Assembly: GCF_016651105.1 (NCBI RefSeq)
Contig: NZ_JAEKEL010000001.1
Location: 3,028,001 to 3,092,000 of the forward strand
Length of the DNA stretch: 64,000 nt
From: Pseudomonas sp. TH15
GTDB lineage: Bacteria; Pseudomonadota; Gammaproteobacteria; Pseudomonadales; Pseudomonadaceae
Direction of reading: 5' to 3'
Both the position numbers and the translations under genes were made by a program. How positions within the stretch are numbered: the stretch's first letter is position 1; each line of letters begins with the position of its first letter. Shown here piece by piece: positions 63,422-64,000 of the stretch. A model generated the notes under the pieces. That model did not search any database, was not told the origin of the DNA, and saw only the letters and a list, made by a program, of their open reading frames with translations.

Positions 63422-63766
63422 ATGGCGACTAACCGTTCCCAGCGTCTGCGCAAAAAACTGTGCGTCGATGAATTTCAAGAGCTGGGTTTCGAGCTGAACC
63501 TGGATTTCAAAGAAGATTTGGCTGATGAAGCCATTGATGCTTTCCTCGACGCGTTCCTGAAAGAAGCTATGGAAGCCAACGGTCTGGGTTATGTTGGCGG
63601 CGACGACTTCGGTCTGGTTTGCCTGATCAAGCGTGGCTCGGTGTCCGAAGAGCAGCGCGCCGCTGTTGAAGCCTGGCTCAAAGGCCGTAGCGAACTGACT
63701 GAAGCAACCGTCAGCCCGCTGCTGGACGTCTGGTACCCGGAAAAGCCGATCAATCCGGTAGCTTGA
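63422..63766 (+). CDS. yggL: YggL family 50S-ribosome-binding protein
   Basis: The 114-residue protein has the DUF469/YggL pattern (RLRKKLCVDEFQELGFELNLDF, GLGYVGGDDFGLVC). Known members bind the large ribosomal subunit. MATNRSQRLRKK at 63422 with GAGG at about nine bases is preferred to the ATG five codons upstream. A terminator follows directly. Confidence 0.92.
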   Translation: MATNRSQRLRKKLCVDEFQELGFELNLDFKEDLADEAIDAFLDAFLKEAMEANGLGYVGGDDFGLVCLIKRGSVSEEQRAAVEAWLKGRSELTEATVSPLLDVWYPEKPINPVA

Positions 63767-63780
63767 TGTCATAAAAGAAT

Positions 63781-63807
63781 CGGCGACCCACGGGTCGCCG
63801 TTTTTTT
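63781..63807 (+). terminator. intrinsic terminator of yggL
   Basis: CGGCGACCC/GGGTCGCCG stem followed by seven T residues, 14 bases after the stop. Confidence 0.92.
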
Positions 63808-63864
63808 ATGCCTGTTTTTTGTAGGCTCAAGACTTGGCCTGCGATGTCGATCTCGGGGATGCCT

Positions 63865-64000
63865 TCAGGCCTTGCGCCAGTTCAAAATCAGCAACGTCAG
63901 AACCCCCGCCACAATCCCCCAGAACGCCGACCCGATGGAAAACAGCGTCAGCCCCGACGCCGTGACCATAAAGGTCACCAGCGCTGCTTCGCGCTCCTTC
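63865..64000 (-). CDS. BenE-like benzoate/H+ symporter, C-terminal fragment (window edge)
   Basis: Only the last 44 residues are in the window: KEREAALVTFMVTASG, then LTLFSIGSAFWGIVAG and a final NWRKA before the TGA. The REAALVTF..SG and AFWG.VAG segments match the last membrane helices of BenE-family aromatic acid transporters. The gene enters from the right edge, so its length and start are unknown. Confidence 0.75.
   Translation of the reverse strand, partial: KEREAALVTFMVTASGLTLFSIGSAFWGIVAGVLTLLILNWRKA

Overview
The window is chromosomal DNA of a fluorescent pseudomonad (Pseudomonas fluorescens group, by inference). The reasons are high GC coding sequence, the gene order ppsR/ppsA, estX-like, rraA, cmaX, crfX, cmpX, sigX, oprF and the cysH, thrH, pabB trio (both recalled from Pseudomonas synteny), a GntR-type prp operon with acnD/prpF, and more than a dozen intergenic REP palindromes of Pseudomonas type. 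No plasmid, phage, CRISPR or secretion-system core genes are visible. Every functional call comes from reading motifs; no database search was run.

Layout. 1-2851: operon of a circularly permuted ATP-grasp protein (5' end outside the window), an alpha-E protein and an active-type transglutaminase. 2863-4120: a REP doublet split by an IS110-group element whose long left non-coding end folds like a bridge RNA. 4130-12668: cytochrome c, a 31-codon membrane peptide, a thiolase/FadB-like beta-oxidation pair, a glutamine-amidotransferase-like protein, CorA, a PlsC acyltransferase and a crotonase. 12977-16332: tRNA-Ser(GGA), then an accessory stretch of small genes, including two tandem glycine-zipper proteins. 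16432-21616: an Rhs polymorphic toxin with an AT-rich, ParB-like C-terminal tip and a coupled, frameshifted immunity-like gene. 21837-27455: HAD phosphatase, SDR and divergent LysR, a one-cysteine Asp/Glu-racemase-fold protein with an NCS1 permease, and a 576-base non-coding region with two perfect palindromes.

27456-33736: cysH, thrH, pabB, then an operon of an ATP-grasp ligase, a 7TM inactive transglutaminase and a DTGA-motif protease. 34040-42662: the 2-methylcitrate operon for propionyl-CoA (GntR regulator, prpB, prpC, acnD, prpF, prpD), with REP palindromes in three of its gaps. 42764-45198: EamA exporter and divergent MocR regulator. 45322-54489: PEP synthase with its regulatory kinase, a hydrolase, rraA and the envelope-stress cluster cmaX-crfX-cmpX-sigX-oprF. 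54658-64000: pyrD, rmf, rlmKL, a membrane diguanylate cyclase with a frameshifted C-terminus, dacB, yggL and the end of a benE-like transporter.

The most notable points are the IS110 element with readable guide-like segments matching its REP target, the Rhs tip with its frameshifted partner, two unrelated ATP-grasp/transglutaminase operons in one window, a racemase-fold protein lacking one catalytic cysteine, and a candidate small RNA. The two frameshifts both lie in homopolymer runs, so sequencing error must be excluded before either gene is called broken.
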